The notes under the pieces were generated by a model, which saw nothing but the letters and a program-made list of their open reading frames with translations, had not been told where the DNA came from and searched no databases. This document shows positions 51,313 through 61,924 of a stretch of 64,000 bases of DNA, in pieces (position 1 is the first letter of the stretch; each line of letters begins with the position of its first letter). The position numbers and the translations under genes were made by a program. Source of the stretch: Rhizobiaceae bacterium (GTDB taxonomy: Bacteria > Pseudomonadota > Alphaproteobacteria > Rhizobiales > Rhizobiaceae); NCBI GenBank assembly GCA_017644005.1, contig JAEPMJ010000004.1, positions 488,885 through 552,884 on the forward strand, written 5' to 3'.

Positions 51313-51942
51313 ATGGGCGAGAAACCACCGGTCGATATGCGCGTTCCAGAGGGGCCTCTCGTGGCCTATTTCGGCTACGGCTCGCTGGTTAACCGGGCGA
51401 CGCTGCGCACCCGGATCGTCTCAGCAGTTCCTGCGCGGCTTCGCGGCTGGCGGCGATTGTGGCGCACGCGGCCTGACATGCCCGGTTTTCCTGCGGCATT
51501 GCTGACGGTGGAAGCGGCGGAAGGCGAGGGGTGCGACGGACTTCTGGTGTTCGACCGGGTGGAGAACCTCGCCGCAGTTGACCTTCGCGAAGCGCGCTAC
51601 CGTCGTGTCGCAATCGGCCGCGGGGCGATCGAGACGGAAGCTCCGCTGCCGGCGGATTTCGAGGCTTACGTATATGTCGCGCAGGCGGATCTGCCGCCAC
51701 ATCCGCGACCGACGATGATCCTACAGTCTTATCTCGACGCGGTTATGCAGGGATTTCATGCCGAGCATGGTGAAGCGGGTTTGATCAGATTTGTACGTGA
51801 GACTGGAAGTTTCGATTTTCCCATCCTCCGCGACAGGATGGCGCCGCATTATCCGCGCAGTGTTGTACTTACCGATACCGAACAGTCGCTTTTTGACGAT
51901 CTTCTCAGCCGTAACGGGGCAAAATTCAGCGACGCTGCGTGA
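51313..51942 (+). CDS. Gamma-glutamylcyclotransferase-like protein
   Basis: 209 residues from the ATG at 51313 (MGEKPPVDM; an ATG at 51337 is possible). The family's substrate-binding motif is VAYFGYGSLVNRATLR, and a Glu/Arg-rich barrel follows (DGLLVFDRVENLAAVDLREA). AIG2/GGCT-like proteins release 5-oxoproline from gamma-glutamyl peptides or act on related bonds. The position one gene from gor suggests a glutathione link, but that is weak evidence. Confidence 0.82.
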   Translation: MGEKPPVDMRVPEGPLVAYFGYGSLVNRATLRTRIVSAVPARLRGWRRLWRTRPDMPGFPAALLTVEAAEGEGCDGLLVFDRVENLAAVDLREARYRRVAIGRGAIETEAPLPADFEAYVYVAQADLPPHPRPTMILQSYLDAVMQGFHAEHGEAGLIRFVRETGSFDFPILRDRMAPHYPRSVVLTDTEQSLFDDLLSRNGAKFSDAA

Positions 51943-52004
51943 ATCAAATCGGCCGATTAGCGTCTGGAACGCCTGCGGTGCTTCCTGTATAGAGCCGGAT
52001 TCCA

Positions 52005-52028
52005 TGGGCGGTTTCCGTTTGCCGCCCA
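52005..52028 (+). repeat. Inverted repeat before DAHP synthase
   Basis: TGGGCGG and CCGCCCA with a 10-base loop, in the 113 bp between the cyclotransferase gene and the DAHP synthase start at 52056. No T-run, so not a clear terminator; it could sit in the leader of the DAHP synthase mRNA. No tryptophan or aromatic-rich leader peptide is seen. Confidence 0.45.
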
Positions 52029-52055
52029 CGATACACAGTGAGTGATGGTGTCGAT

Positions 52056-53429
52056 ATGAAGAAGTGGTCTCCGAATTCCTGGCGCGGCATGCCGATCAAG
52101 CAGGTACCGGTCTATCCAGACCCCGATGCGTTGGTCGAAACGGAAAAGCACCTTGCCAGCTATCCGCCGCTGGTTTTTGCAGGTGAGGCGCGAAAGCTGA
52201 AAAGCCAGCTGGCTGCGGTCGCGGAGGGCAAATCTTTTCTGCTCCAGGGCGGCGATTGCGCAGAGAGTTTCGCCGAACACGGCGCCGACAATATTCGCGA
52301 CTTCTTCCGCGTCTTCCTGCAGATGGCGGCCGTACTGACCTTTGCCGGGGCGCAGCCGGTGGTCAAAGTCGGGCGCATCGCGGGCCAGTTCGCGAAACCG
52401 CGGTCTTCCGACAATGAAGAGAAGGACGGCAAGACCCTGCCGAGCTACCGCGGCGATATCATCAACGGTATCGACTTCGACGAAAAGTCGCGTATCCCGG
52501 ACCCGGCCAGGCAGGAAATGGCATACCGGCAGTCAGCCGCCACGCTTAACCTCTTGCGCGCTTTCGCGCAGGGCGGTTTCGCCAGCCTCGAAAACGTGCA
52601 TCGCTGGATGCTCGGTTTCGTCTCCGACAGTCCGCAGTCCGAGCGCTACGAGGCGCTCGCGAGCCGCATCACCGAAACTGTGGAGTTCATGCGCGCCATG
52701 GGCATCACATCGGACACCAATTTTGCGCTGCGCGAGACGGACTTCTACACCAGCCATGAGGCGCTGCTTCTGGGTTATGAAGAAGCGCTTACCCGCATCG
52801 ATTCCACCTCGGGCGACTGGTATGCAACCTCCGGCCACATGATCTGGATCGGCGACCGGACGCGGCAGCCCGACCATGCGCATGTGGAATATTGCCGGGG
52901 TATCAAAAATCCGCTTGGCCTGAAATGCGGCCCCTCAATGACGCCGGAAGGCCTCATCGAGCTGATTGATTTGCTGAACCCCGAAAATGAGCCAGGCCGA
53001 CTGACGCTGATTGCCCGGTTTGGCGCCGACAAGGTTGGAGAGCACCTTCCCTCGCTGGTTCGTGCGGTGAAGGCGGAAGGCCGCAAAGTCGTCTGGTCGT
53101 GCGATCCCATGCACGGCAATACGATCACGCTCAATAGCTACAAGACCCGGCCGTTTGACCGTGTTCTGAAAGAGGTGCAGACGTTTTTCGATGTACATCG
53201 TTCAGAAGGAACGCATCCGGGGGGCATTCACGTCGAGATGACCGGCAAGAACGTCACCGAATGCACCGGGGGGGCGCGAGCGATCTCCGCAGACGATCTG
53301 CACGACCGTTACCACACCCATTGCGACCCGCGTTTGAATTCCGATCAAGCGCTGGAACTGGCGTTTCTGATCTCGGATTTGCTCAAAAAACAGCAGCCTG
53401 ACCTGGCCAAGAAAGTCGCAAACGGCTGA
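52056..53429 (+). CDS. Class II 3-deoxy-7-phosphoheptulonate synthase
   Basis: 457 residues from ATG 52056, chosen because the family starts with a KWSPNSW-like sequence; a GTG at 52038 is the alternative. It condenses phosphoenolpyruvate and erythrose 4-phosphate, the first step of the shikimate pathway. Class II motifs: [11 protein letters not shown] (metal Cys), [62 protein letters not shown] and ECTGGA. Plant-like class II enzymes are usual in this order. A terminator follows at 53456. Confidence 0.95.
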   Translation: MKKWSPNSWRGMPIKQVPVYPDPDALVETEKHLASYPPLVFAGEARKLKSQLAAVAEGKSFLLQGGDCAESFAEHGADNIRDFFRVFLQMAAVLTFAGAQPVVKVGRIAGQFAKPRSSDNEEKDGKTLPSYRGDIINGIDFDEKSRIPDPARQEMAYRQSAATLNLLRAFAQGGFASLENVHRWMLGFVSDSPQSERYEALASRITETVEFMRAMGITSDTNFALRETDFYTSHEALLLGYEEALTRIDSTSGDWYATSGHMIWIGDRTRQPDHAHVEYCRGIKNPLGLKCGPSMTPEGLIELIDLLNPENEPGRLTLIARFGADKVGEHLPSLVRAVKAEGRKVVWSCDPMHGNTITLNSYKTRPFDRVLKEVQTFFDVHRSEGTHPGGIHVEMTGKNVTECTGGARAISADDLHDRYHTHCDPRLNSDQALELAFLISDLLKKQQPDLAKKVANG

Positions 53430-53455
53430 GGTTCCGAACTGCTGCGCTTAGACTG

Positions 53456-53486
53456 CCCGGCGGCGCTGCAAGCGCGGCCGGGTTTT
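53456..53486 (+). terminator. Intrinsic terminator of the DAHP synthase gene
   Basis: Outer stem CCCGGC / GCCGGG enclosing a second stem GCGCT/AGCGC, then TTTT. 27 bp after the stop. Confidence 0.8.
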
Positions 53487-53594
53487 ACCGTTCATTATCC
53501 ATGACCACTCAACTGTGAAACAGGAAAGCGCTTCTTAAGGCGCGATCCGCACAATCGCTGCCGTAGTCGTGTGAGGGACGGTTTGCGAGTGTAT

Positions 53595-56171
53595 ATGTTG
53601 AACAGAAAAGCTGCATTTCACCCCGCGGTCCTTCTTGCACTTGGCTTTGGTTTTTTTGCGCTTGCGAGCGTTTCGATACTGATTTCCAGGCTGGGTGACA
53701 GCGTGGCAGCGATCTGGCTAGCCAACGCGTTCGCCGTGGTCGTTATCGTTTCATTGGCGCTGCCGCAGCGTTTGGCGCTGCCAGTGGTGGCTGCAGCCTG
53801 CCTTGCCGTCAATGTGATGTTCGCGACGCCGGTTGGAACAGCCGCCCTGTTGAGCGCACTCAACATTCTGGAAATCGGGCTGGCTGTGGGTTTGATCCGA
53901 TGGTGGCTTGGCGACAACGCTGTTCGACCAGACACGCCGTCGCATGTGGTGAGATATTTCATCGCTGCTGTCGGAGTCGCTCCCGCCATCACGGCACCGG
54001 TTGCTGCCGTGGTGGCCGCTGGACTGCTAGGATGGAACGGTGCCGACGTTCTCGGCGTCTGGCTTGGCGGCAGTTTGCTGGGAGGCACGCTTATCGTTCC
54101 GGCAGTCATTCTTGCGCGGTCGCACGCTCCTGGCGAGTTTTTTTCCGCCAAGGGATTGCTCAAGTTCGGGCTGGCTGCCGCCGGAGCGCTGCTTGCGGTG
54201 TCCTTCGCCTTCTGGTGGTACGTCTATCCGTTCTTCCTGATCGGAATGTATCTGCTGGCCGCGACGGCGTTCGTCGGCCGCACGGAGGTTGCGCTGCTGG
54301 CGACAATATCGGGCCTGGCGGCAATCACGATCGCTGTTTCCGGCCTCGCGCCAGACGCTAACCAGGGTCTGCTTGTGTTTTCGGGCGGATTGCAAGGCCC
54401 GTTGTCCGTTGGCCTGATCGTTCCGGTGTTTGTTTCCGTCGTGCTCTGGCGGATGCAGATCCAGCAACAGAAGTTGGCGCAAAGCGAGGCCCTGTTTCGC
54501 GCGGCACTGGAAAACTCCGCCACCGGCATGGCGATCGTGGAACTCAACGGCCGCATCTCCAAGGCTAACCGGGCGCTGGCCGAGATGCTTGGCTATTCCA
54601 TGGAGGAGCTTACAGGGAAGACCTTCTTCGAACTGTCCCACCCGGATGGACGCCATGTCGGCCTCAAGATGATCCGCGATATCGCCGAGGGAAAGGAAAG
54701 CACCTTTCGATTTCAGGAGCGCTACGTGGACAGGGAAGGCCGAGCCCTATGGATGGAGTTGTCGTGCTCGGTCATCAATGACGACGAGACCGGCCAACCC
54801 CGCTTCACGGTGGCGCAGTTCCTGAATGTGGACGATCGGATCAAGGCGCAGCAGGCCGTAATCGAAGCGGAAAATCGCTGGAATTTCGCGCTGAACAGTG
54901 CCCGCCAGGGAGTGTGGGATTTCAATCTGCGTGACGGCCACACCTACTATTCGCCAATGTGGAAGGAGATGCTGGGCTACGAGGCCGACGAACTTGGAAA
55001 CGAGCCTGATCTGTGGCTGAAGCTCATTCACCCGGAAGACCGCGCGCGCGCCCTTCAGCTGGACAAGCAGCACTTGGAAGGGCGAACGCCGTTTTTCGAA
55101 GCCGAGTTTCGTATGCGCTGCAAGGATGGAAGCTGGATCTGGGTGCTCGACCGCGGCAAGACGGTCGAGCGTGACGAGAATGGCGAGGTTGTCCGTGCGA
55201 TCGGCACGCATACCGACATTACGGCTCTCAAGCAGGCGCAGTCCCGGCTGGCCGAAACCGCCGCCGCGTTGAAGGCGGAAAAGGAGCGGCTGCGTGTCAC
55301 GCTTCATTCGATCGGCGACGCGGTCATCTGCACGGATGCGGAGGGCAAGGTCACATTTGTCAATGCTGCCGCCGAAGTGCTGACCGGTCACTCCGCGGAT
55401 GATGTAATCGGTAAACCGCTCTCACATACCTATTGTCCACGCGATGAGGAAACCAACGAGACAATTTCCGTATTAAGCGAAGAGGCGTCTGAAGGAGCCC
55501 GCTCCCATAATCGCGCCGCCATAGTGCGTCCGGACGGAAGGCGTTCGTCGGTTCGGCAGGTGGTTTCGCCGATTATCACCGAGGGTGAGGTGCTGAACGG
55601 CTCGGTGATCGTTTTTCAAGATGTAACCGACGCGCGGACGCTTCAACGTCAGCTGGCTTACGCGGCCAGCCACGATTCCCTCACGGGCCTGGCAAACCGT
55701 GCGAATTTTCACTCTGCGATGCGGGAAATCGTTGGCGAGGCCGCCTGTGACGAAAATGTCGAGCATCAGCTTCTCTTCGTGGATCTCGATCGGTTCAAGC
55801 AGGTCAACGACACGGCAGGACACGGCGCAGGTGACGCGCTGCTGAAGAAGATTTCGGGCGCACTGCTGAAATCGGTCCGGCGCTCCGACCTGGTGGCGCG
55901 TGTTGGCGGCGATGAATTCGCGCTGATCCTGAAGCACTGCAATACCGATACTGCAGTTCGTTATGCCGAGAACATCGTATCGACTGTCTCAGGGCTTGAT
56001 TTCGAATGGGAAGGCCAACGATTCAATGTCGGCGCCAGTATCGGCATTGCACCGATCAAACAGGGCGGCGGTGCGGTTGACGAGATCGTCGCTCGGGCCG
56101 ACCGCAGTTGCTACGATGCAAAGTCCTCCGGCCGTGGAACGGTGTCTGTGTTCAGACCGGAAGCGGCGTAA
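53595..56171 (+). CDS. MASE1-PAS-PAS-PAS-GGDEF diguanylate cyclase
   Basis: 858 residues from ATG 53595. The first 290 residues are about eight to ten hydrophobic helices of MASE1 type, in the inner membrane. Three PAS domains follow: about 300-420 (ALFRAALENSATGMAIVELN), 430-555 (with PAC, FRMRCKDGSWIWVLDRG), 570-680 (VTFVNAAAEVLTGHS). The GGDEF domain (about 690-855) has the intact active motif GGDEF at 771-775 and an inhibitory RxxD site (RRSD) five residues before it, so it should make cyclic-di-GMP with product inhibition. No EAL domain. Monocistronic as far as can be seen. Confidence 0.93.
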   Translation: MLNRKAAFHPAVLLALGFGFFALASVSILISRLGDSVAAIWLANAFAVVVIVSLALPQRLALPVVAAACLAVNVMFATPVGTAALLSALNILEIGLAVGLIRWWLGDNAVRPDTPSHVVRYFIAAVGVAPAITAPVAAVVAAGLLGWNGADVLGVWLGGSLLGGTLIVPAVILARSHAPGEFFSAKGLLKFGLAAAGALLAVSFAFWWYVYPFFLIGMYLLAATAFVGRTEVALLATISGLAAITIAVSGLAPDANQGLLVFSGGLQGPLSVGLIVPVFVSVVLWRMQIQQQKLAQSEALFRAALENSATGMAIVELNGRISKANRALAEMLGYSMEELTGKTFFELSHPDGRHVGLKMIRDIAEGKESTFRFQERYVDREGRALWMELSCSVINDDETGQPRFTVAQFLNVDDRIKAQQAVIEAENRWNFALNSARQGVWDFNLRDGHTYYSPMWKEMLGYEADELGNEPDLWLKLIHPEDRARALQLDKQHLEGRTPFFEAEFRMRCKDGSWIWVLDRGKTVERDENGEVVRAIGTHTDITALKQAQSRLAETAAALKAEKERLRVTLHSIGDAVICTDAEGKVTFVNAAAEVLTGHSADDVIGKPLSHTYCPRDEETNETISVLSEEASEGARSHNRAAIVRPDGRRSSVRQVVSPIITEGEVLNGSVIVFQDVTDARTLQRQLAYAASHDSLTGLANRANFHSAMREIVGEAACDENVEHQLLFVDLDRFKQVNDTAGHGAGDALLKKISGALLKSVRRSDLVARVGGDEFALILKHCNTDTAVRYAENIVSTVSGLDFEWEGQRFNVGASIGIAPIKQGGGAVDEIVARADRSCYDAKSSGRGTVSVFRPEAA

Positions 56172-56265
56172 CGATCGTTCGATACCGAATCTGGCCCAAC
56201 GATAATCGCTGGTTTCGGAGGGGCTGCCGTCATATCGGTTTCCAACCAAATGACGGAGCAGCCGC

Positions 56266-56664
56266 ATGAACGAAACTCATCGGGGAAGCTGCCACTGCGG
56301 CGCGGTGCGGTACAGAGTCAACGGCGGTTTACGACCCGTGAGCTACTGCCACTGCAGTCAATGCCGCAAACAATGTGGTCACTATTACGCCGCGACCCAG
56401 TGCCAAACCAGCGATCTGGAGGTCGAGGGCGAGCCAAACCTGACCTGGTACAGTGCCTCCGACACCGCACGCCGTGCATTCTGCAAGACCTGCGGGTCGG
56501 CTCTTTTCTGGCGCGCCAATGGTAGTGACCGCACGTCTATTCTGGCCGGCAGCCTAGACGGACCAACCGGACTTGCCGGTGAAAACCACATCTTCGTAGC
56601 CGACAAGGGCGACTACTACTCGATCGACGACGGGTTGCCGCAATACCAGCAATACGACCGCTGA
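56266..56664 (+). CDS. GFA-family (CENP-V/GFA) zinc protein
   Basis: 132 residues with CGGAGCAG before the ATG. Zinc-binding cysteines: GSCHCGAVRY (CxC), YCHCSQCRKQCG (CxCxxC) and FCKTCGSALFW (CxxC), the pattern of the glutathione-dependent formaldehyde-activating enzyme family. The true Gfa binds glutathione and hydroxymethylates it; most relatives have unknown roles. It stands alone between the cyclase and the glycosylase genes. Confidence 0.9.
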   Translation: MNETHRGSCHCGAVRYRVNGGLRPVSYCHCSQCRKQCGHYYAATQCQTSDLEVEGEPNLTWYSASDTARRAFCKTCGSALFWRANGSDRTSILAGSLDGPTGLAGENHIFVADKGDYYSIDDGLPQYQQYDR

Positions 56665-56783
56665 ACGGCGAATTTGGGGCGCTATCCAAATGTGCATGGA
56701 TGGGGCACTTCTGTCAGCACGGTTGATGCCGAACTTGCGGTGCACAGGAATCTGCGCCTAGATCGCGCCACATGGAGGCGGCG

Positions 56784-57503
56784 ATGAAGAGCTTCGACAC
56801 GATCAGGAAACGCGCGGCCGAGCGCAAGGGCGGCGACGATGTGTTGATGTCGCTGCTTGCGCCAAGGCTGGACAATCGGAAGCTGAGCTACGTGCCGGAT
56901 GACCGGTTCCTGTCCACCATGGCTGAAAGAGTGTTTGCTGCCGGTTTCGTGTGGAGGGTGATCGAACAGAAATGGCCGGGCTTCGAGGAGGCATTCCTCG
57001 GGTTCGAGCCGAAGCGGCTGCTCTTCCAGCCCGAGGATTTCTGGCACGATCTTGCGTCCGACCAGCGTATCGTGCGCAATCCGCAGAAGATCAAATCGGT
57101 GCGCGAGAACGCGGCCTTTGTCGACCGCGTTGCGCAAGAGCACGGCTCGTTCGGCGCTTTCCTTGCTAATTGGCCAGCGGACGATCAGGCCGGGTTGATC
57201 GAATATCTCGGCAAACATGGCAGCCGGCTCGGCGGCAACACAGGGCAATATTTCCTGCGCTGGGTCGGTTGGGACAGCTACATTGTTTCGTCCGACATGG
57301 TAGCGGCGTTGCGCGACGCCGGGCTTGATATCTCCGAGAAGGCGACCGCCAAAAAGGATCGCGCCAAGATACAGGCCAAACTCAACGAATGGGCCGCCGA
57401 AACCGGACTGCCTTATGTGCACCTGTCGCGCATTCTGGCGATGTCGACCGGGCCGAACCGTACGGCAGAGGAACTGCGTGCCTATTTGGGGGATGGTGAG
57501 TAA
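56784..57503 (+). CDS. DNA-3-methyladenine glycosylase I family protein
   Basis: 239 residues from ATG 56784 with GGAGG upstream. All-helical Tag-type fold: FLSTMAERVFAAGFVWRVIE, KWPGFEEAFLGFEPKRLLFQ, RIVRNPQKIKSVRENAAFV and FLRWVGWDSYIVSSDMV. Removes 3-methyladenine from DNA. Compared with canonical Tag the zinc-binding Cys/His set is not apparent, so it belongs to the divergent, longer branch of the family. With the AlkD-like protein and the UDG-like protein it is one of three base-repair genes in the window. Confidence 0.85.
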   Translation: MKSFDTIRKRAAERKGGDDVLMSLLAPRLDNRKLSYVPDDRFLSTMAERVFAAGFVWRVIEQKWPGFEEAFLGFEPKRLLFQPEDFWHDLASDQRIVRNPQKIKSVRENAAFVDRVAQEHGSFGAFLANWPADDQAGLIEYLGKHGSRLGGNTGQYFLRWVGWDSYIVSSDMVAALRDAGLDISEKATAKKDRAKIQAKLNEWAAETGLPYVHLSRILAMSTGPNRTAEELRAYLGDGE

Positions 57504-57567
57504 TCGGAATGGGCACGCGGGCACTGGCCCAATTGCCACCCGGCCCGGTGCGAGCTAGACGAACCGC

Positions 57568-59241
57568 ATGAAAGCACCTGACGTCCTCCGCATCGCCGTC
57601 GCGCAGCTCAATCCCACGGTTGGTGACATTGCAGGCAACCTGGCCAAGGCCCGCGAAGCGCGTGCCGATGCGGCCCGCCATGGTGCCGACCTTGTACTCT
57701 ACACCGAGCTTTTCCTATCAGGTTATCCGCCTGAGGATCTGGTGCTGAAGCCGGCGTTTCTGGCTGCCTGCGAGCAGGCGATGGACAGCTTCGCCGCCGA
57801 TACCGCGGATGGTGGCCCCGGCGTCATCATGGGTGTGCCGCTGAAGCGTAAGAGTGGCGTGCACAATGCAGTGGTCATCGCCGATGGCGGCAAGGTGATT
57901 GGCGAGCGTTTCAAGGTCGACCTGCCTAACTATGGCGAATTCGACGAGAAGCGTGTTTTTGAACGCGCACCCGAGCTTCCGGGCCCCGTCAATTTCCGCG
58001 GTGTCCGGTTGGGCATTCCGATCTGCGAGGATATCTGGGGCGAGGAGGCGGTGTGCGAAACTCTGGCCGAAAGTGGCGCGGAAATTCTGCTCGTTCCGAA
58101 CGGATCGCCCTATTATCGCGGCAAGGTCGAAATCCGCCACCAGGTAGTGCTGAAACAGGTCATTGAAAGCGGTCTGCCGCTGATCTACGCAAACCAGCTT
58201 GGCGGTCAGGACGAGTTGGTGTTCGACGGGGCGTCTTTCGCCATCGAAGCCGATCATTCGCTTGCCTTCCAGATGAGCCAGTTCGAAGAGAGTGTCGTCG
58301 TCACCACGTGGAAGCGCAAAGACGACGTGTGGGTTTGCGATGCCGGTGCAATGTCGCAAATCCCGGAAGCGGAAGAAGCCGATTACCGTGCCTGTATGTT
58401 CGGCCTGCGCGATTATGTGAACAAGAACGGCTTCAAGAACGTCGTGCTCGGCCTTTCGGGTGGTATCGACTCCGCCATTTGCGCGGCGCTGGCGGTCGAT
58501 GCGCTGGGCGAGGAACGGGTGAGGGCGGTTATGATGCCCTATCGCTATACGTCAGAGGATTCGCTCAAGGACGCCGAAGCCTGCGCCCGCGCGCTCGGCT
58601 GCCGCTTTGACACCATCCCGATCTTTGAGCCGGTGGAAGGGTTCGGCAACGCCCTGGCTGATCTCTTTGAAGGCACCAATGAGGGTATCACCGAAGAAAA
58701 CCTTCAGAGCCGCGCGCGGGGCACGATCCTGATGGCGATCTCCAACAAGTTCGGTTCCATGGTGGTGACCACCGGCAACAAGTCGGAGATGTCGGTCGGC
58801 TACGCGACGCTCTACGGCGACATGAATGGCGGCTTCAACCCGATCAAGGATCTCTACAAGATGCAGGTCTATGCGCTGTCGCGCTGGCGCAACGGGACAG
58901 TGCCGCCCGGAGCGCTAGGACCGTCCGGCGAGGTGATCCCGCAGAACATCATTGACAAGGCACCTTCGGCCGAGCTTCGCCCCGATCAGACGGATCAGGA
59001 TTCACTGCCACCTTACCCGGTGCTCGATGACATTCTGGAATGTTTGGTTGAAAAGGAGATGGGCGTCGACGAGATCGTGGCAAAGGGCCACGACCGCGAG
59101 ACCGTTCACAAGATCGAGCATCTGCTCTATATCGCCGAATACAAGCGCCGGCAGGCGGCACCCGGTGTGAAGATCACCAGGAAGAACTTCGGCCGCGACC
59201 GGCGCTATCCCATCACTAACCGGTTCCGGGATCGGTACTGA
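57568..59241 (+). CDS. nadE: Glutamine-dependent NAD+ synthetase
   Basis: 557 residues. N-terminal nitrilase-type glutaminase (1-270) with triad Glu47 (YTELFLSGYPPEDL), Lys116 (GERFKVDLPNYGEFDE) and Cys153 (GIPICEDIWGEE); C-terminal synthetase (about 285-540) with the PP-loop VLGLSGGIDSAI and TGNKSEMSVGYATLYGD. It converts deamido-NAD, ATP and glutamine to NAD+. The gene starts 64 bp after the glycosylase gene; the next gene on the strand is an MFS transporter. Confidence 0.96.
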   Translation: MKAPDVLRIAVAQLNPTVGDIAGNLAKAREARADAARHGADLVLYTELFLSGYPPEDLVLKPAFLAACEQAMDSFAADTADGGPGVIMGVPLKRKSGVHNAVVIADGGKVIGERFKVDLPNYGEFDEKRVFERAPELPGPVNFRGVRLGIPICEDIWGEEAVCETLAESGAEILLVPNGSPYYRGKVEIRHQVVLKQVIESGLPLIYANQLGGQDELVFDGASFAIEADHSLAFQMSQFEESVVVTTWKRKDDVWVCDAGAMSQIPEAEEADYRACMFGLRDYVNKNGFKNVVLGLSGGIDSAICAALAVDALGEERVRAVMMPYRYTSEDSLKDAEACARALGCRFDTIPIFEPVEGFGNALADLFEGTNEGITEENLQSRARGTILMAISNKFGSMVVTTGNKSEMSVGYATLYGDMNGGFNPIKDLYKMQVYALSRWRNGTVPPGALGPSGEVIPQNIIDKAPSAELRPDQTDQDSLPPYPVLDDILECLVEKEMGVDEIVAKGHDRETVHKIEHLLYIAEYKRRQAAPGVKITRKNFGRDRRYPITNRFRDRY

Positions 59242-59309
59242 GCGTGCCGTCGGCTTGACCTACCTCTCGGGCCGGTTCATCGCTCGACGGTAAGAACGAG
59301 CCTCCATCC

Positions 59310-60554
59310 ATGCCGTTTGTCTCATTTCTGCGCGACAATGCCCGCTGGATTGCAGGCGGGTTCCTGCTCACGTTCTTTTCCTCCTATGGGCAGACGTTCT
59401 TCATCGCGCTTTCGGCCGGCGACATCCGCTCCGAATACGGTCTGAGTCACGGGCAGTGGGGTACGCTCTACATGGTTGCCACGCTGGCGAGTGCCCTGAC
59501 GCTGCCAAAGTTTGGCCAGATCGTCGACCGCTGGTCGGCCCGCACGGTGACACTGATCATCGTACCGGTGCTGGCGTTTGCCTGCGTGATGATGGCGCTT
59601 TCGCAGCACATCGCACTGCTTGTGATCACCATCTACCTGCTACGCCTGTTCGGCCAGGGGATGATGTCGCAGAATGCCTTCACCGCGATCGGCCGCTGGT
59701 TTGCCGCGCAGCGCGGCAAGGCGCTGTCGGTGACCGCGATCGGGGTCAATGCCGGCGAGGCTCTGTTCCCCACATTGTTCGTTTTCGCCGCGATTGCCAT
59801 CGGCTGGCGCAACAGCTGGCTTCTGGTCGCAGCTTCGCTGATCGTGGTGGCTCTGCCGCTGATTTCGTCGCTTGTCGCAGTTGAGCGTGCGCCGCGCTCC
59901 AGTGAAGAAGCAGATCAGCGGCCGGCGACTCGAGACTGGACACGCGGCGAAGCGCTGCGTGACCCGTATTTCTACCTCATCCTGCTTGGCGTCATGGCGC
60001 CGGGGTTCATCGGCACCACCGTTTTCTTCCACCAGGTTTATCTGGTGGAACTGCGGGGCTGGTCGATCGAAGTGTTCGCCGCCACATTCATGCTGTCATC
60101 CACTTTGACGGTCATCTCCGCGCTGATCGCCGGTGGCCTTGTCGACCGATATTCGGCCGTGAGGCTGCTGCCCACCTTCCTGATCCCACTCGGCATTGCG
60201 TGCCTGATCCTGAGTGCGGTGGAGGCACAGTGGAGCGCCTTTGCCTTCATGGGCTTCATGGGACTTTCCTACGGCGTGTCTTCGACGCTGTTCGGTGCGT
60301 TGTGGCCCGAGATATATGGCACCGGATATCTTGGTGCGATCCGCGCCGTGACTGTCGCCATCATGGTGTTCGCAACCGCGATGGGACCGGGCATCACCGG
60401 GTTTCTGATCGATCTCGGTGTATCCTATCCGCTCCAGATAGGGACGATGGGGGCTTACTGTTTCTTTGCTTCCGGGCTGATGTATTTCGTCTCTCGCAGC
60501 CTCACCGCGCGCAGCTTGCAAGCGTCCCGCGCTTCGGCTACCCCGCAGCGATGA
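59310..60554 (+). CDS. MFS transporter
   Basis: 414 residues, twelve hydrophobic helices. MFS motif A region [18 protein letters not shown] between helices 2 and 3; [25 protein letters not shown] in helix 4-5; a second motif A-like [14 protein letters not shown] in the C half. The GRWF...RGKALS pattern is common in oxalate/formate-antiporter-like and monocarboxylate-like carriers; substrate unknown. Its stop overlaps the gltX start (ATGA), an unusual coupling of a transporter with a tRNA synthetase. Confidence 0.88.
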   Translation: MPFVSFLRDNARWIAGGFLLTFFSSYGQTFFIALSAGDIRSEYGLSHGQWGTLYMVATLASALTLPKFGQIVDRWSARTVTLIIVPVLAFACVMMALSQHIALLVITIYLLRLFGQGMMSQNAFTAIGRWFAAQRGKALSVTAIGVNAGEALFPTLFVFAAIAIGWRNSWLLVAASLIVVALPLISSLVAVERAPRSSEEADQRPATRDWTRGEALRDPYFYLILLGVMAPGFIGTTVFFHQVYLVELRGWSIEVFAATFMLSSTLTVISALIAGGLVDRYSAVRLLPTFLIPLGIACLILSAVEAQWSAFAFMGFMGLSYGVSSTLFGALWPEIYGTGYLGAIRAVTVAIMVFATAMGPGITGFLIDLGVSYPLQIGTMGAYCFFASGLMYFVSRSLTARSLQASRASATPQR

Positions 60555-61924
60555 CGATCACGGTTCGCTTTGCGCCGTCCCCGACGGGCTTCATACATAT
60601 CGGCAATTCGCGCACGGCTCTGTTCAACTGGCTTTACGCCAAGCAGCAGGGCGGCCGCTTCATCCTGCGTTTCGACGATACCGATATTGCGCGCTCGAAA
60701 CGCGAATTCGCTGACCAGATCGAGGCCGACCTTGCATGGCTCGGCATGACGCCGGATGCGGTCGAGCGGCAGTCGGAGCGCTTCGGCGCCTATCACGCCG
60801 CGGCCGAACGATTGAAAGAGGCCGGGCTGCTCTATGCCTGCTATGAGACGGCGGACGAATTGGAACGTCGGCGGCGCATCAGGTTGCAGCGGCGCTTGCC
60901 GCCAGTCTATGGCCGCGAGGCGCTGAGGCTTTCGGAGTCGGAGAAGGCGCAATTCGAGGCTGAGGGGCGCAAGCCGCACTGGCGGTTCCTTCTTCCCAAT
61001 TTCGGGAACGACCCGTTTTCGACGCAGCGCACGGAGGTTCACTGGAATGATATCGTGCGGGGTGAAGAAACCGTCGACCTCGCCTCGCTATCCGACCCTG
61101 TTCTTATTCGCGGAGACGGTAGCTTTCTCTACACGCTGCCCTCTGTGGTGGACGATATCGATCTCGGTGTTACCCACGTCATTCGCGGCGACGATCACAT
61201 CACCAATACAGGTGCGCAGATAGCGCTGTTCGAGGCGCTTGGCGCGAAACCTCCCGCTTTCGGCCACCACAATCTTCTGACCGCAGCGTCAGGCGAGGGG
61301 CTTTCGAAGCGCACTGGCGCGCTGTCGATCAAGAGCCTGTGCGAGGATGGTCTCGAGCCTATGGCAGTTGCCTCGCTCGCTACGCTGATCGGCACGTCCG
61401 AAGCAGTGACAGCAGTGCCGGACATGACGGAGCTCGCGCGTGGTTTCGATATCGGGCGCAGCTCACGCAGCGCGGCGAAGTTCGACCCGGCGGAGCTCCT
61501 GGTGCTTAATCGCGCCTTGCTGCGCGAGATGCCGTTCGACCAAGCTCAGGCGCGGCTTGCGGCGCTCGGTATCTCAGACGCCCGAGCGGAGCAATTCTGG
61601 CTGGCAATTCGTGGCAATATCGAGAAGATGAACGATGCCGCCGAATGGTGGGAGATTGTGACATCCGGGCCCACCCAGCCGGTGGAACTCGACGACGAGG
61701 ACCGAGAATTTGTGCAGGCCGCATTCGATCTTCTGCCGCCCGAACCGTGGGACGGTTCCACCTGGAAGGAATGGACAGGCAAGGTGAAGGCGCAGACGGG
61801 TCGCAAGGGCAAGGCGCTGTTTGCGCCGCTCAGGCTTGCGCTTACCGGAGTTCCGTCCGGCCCGGAGCTCGCAGATCTATTGCCGCTTCTGGGTCGGGAA
61901 GGAACGCTGGCCCGACGACCCTGA
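60551..61924 (+). CDS. gltX: Glutamyl-tRNA synthetase
   Basis: 457 residues from the ATG at 60551, which overlaps the MFS stop; the frame is open to 60200 inside that gene. Class I catalytic core: [20 protein letters not shown] (HIGN in the HIGH position) and the KMSKS-type [18 protein letters not shown]-like [16 protein letters not shown] and [19 protein letters not shown] are also conserved. Alphaproteobacteria commonly have two gltX genes; this is the shorter HIGN type that may prefer one tRNA set. Its last 83 bp overlap the end of the convergent DUF2865 gene. Confidence 0.93.
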   Translation: MTITVRFAPSPTGFIHIGNSRTALFNWLYAKQQGGRFILRFDDTDIARSKREFADQIEADLAWLGMTPDAVERQSERFGAYHAAAERLKEAGLLYACYETADELERRRRIRLQRRLPPVYGREALRLSESEKAQFEAEGRKPHWRFLLPNFGNDPFSTQRTEVHWNDIVRGEETVDLASLSDPVLIRGDGSFLYTLPSVVDDIDLGVTHVIRGDDHITNTGAQIALFEALGAKPPAFGHHNLLTAASGEGLSKRTGALSIKSLCEDGLEPMAVASLATLIGTSEAVTAVPDMTELARGFDIGRSSRSAAKFDPAELLVLNRALLREMPFDQAQARLAALGISDARAEQFWLAIRGNIEKMNDAAEWWEIVTSGPTQPVELDDEDREFVQAAFDLLPPEPWDGSTWKEWTGKVKAQTGRKGKALFAPLRLALTGVPSGPELADLLPLLGREGTLARRP

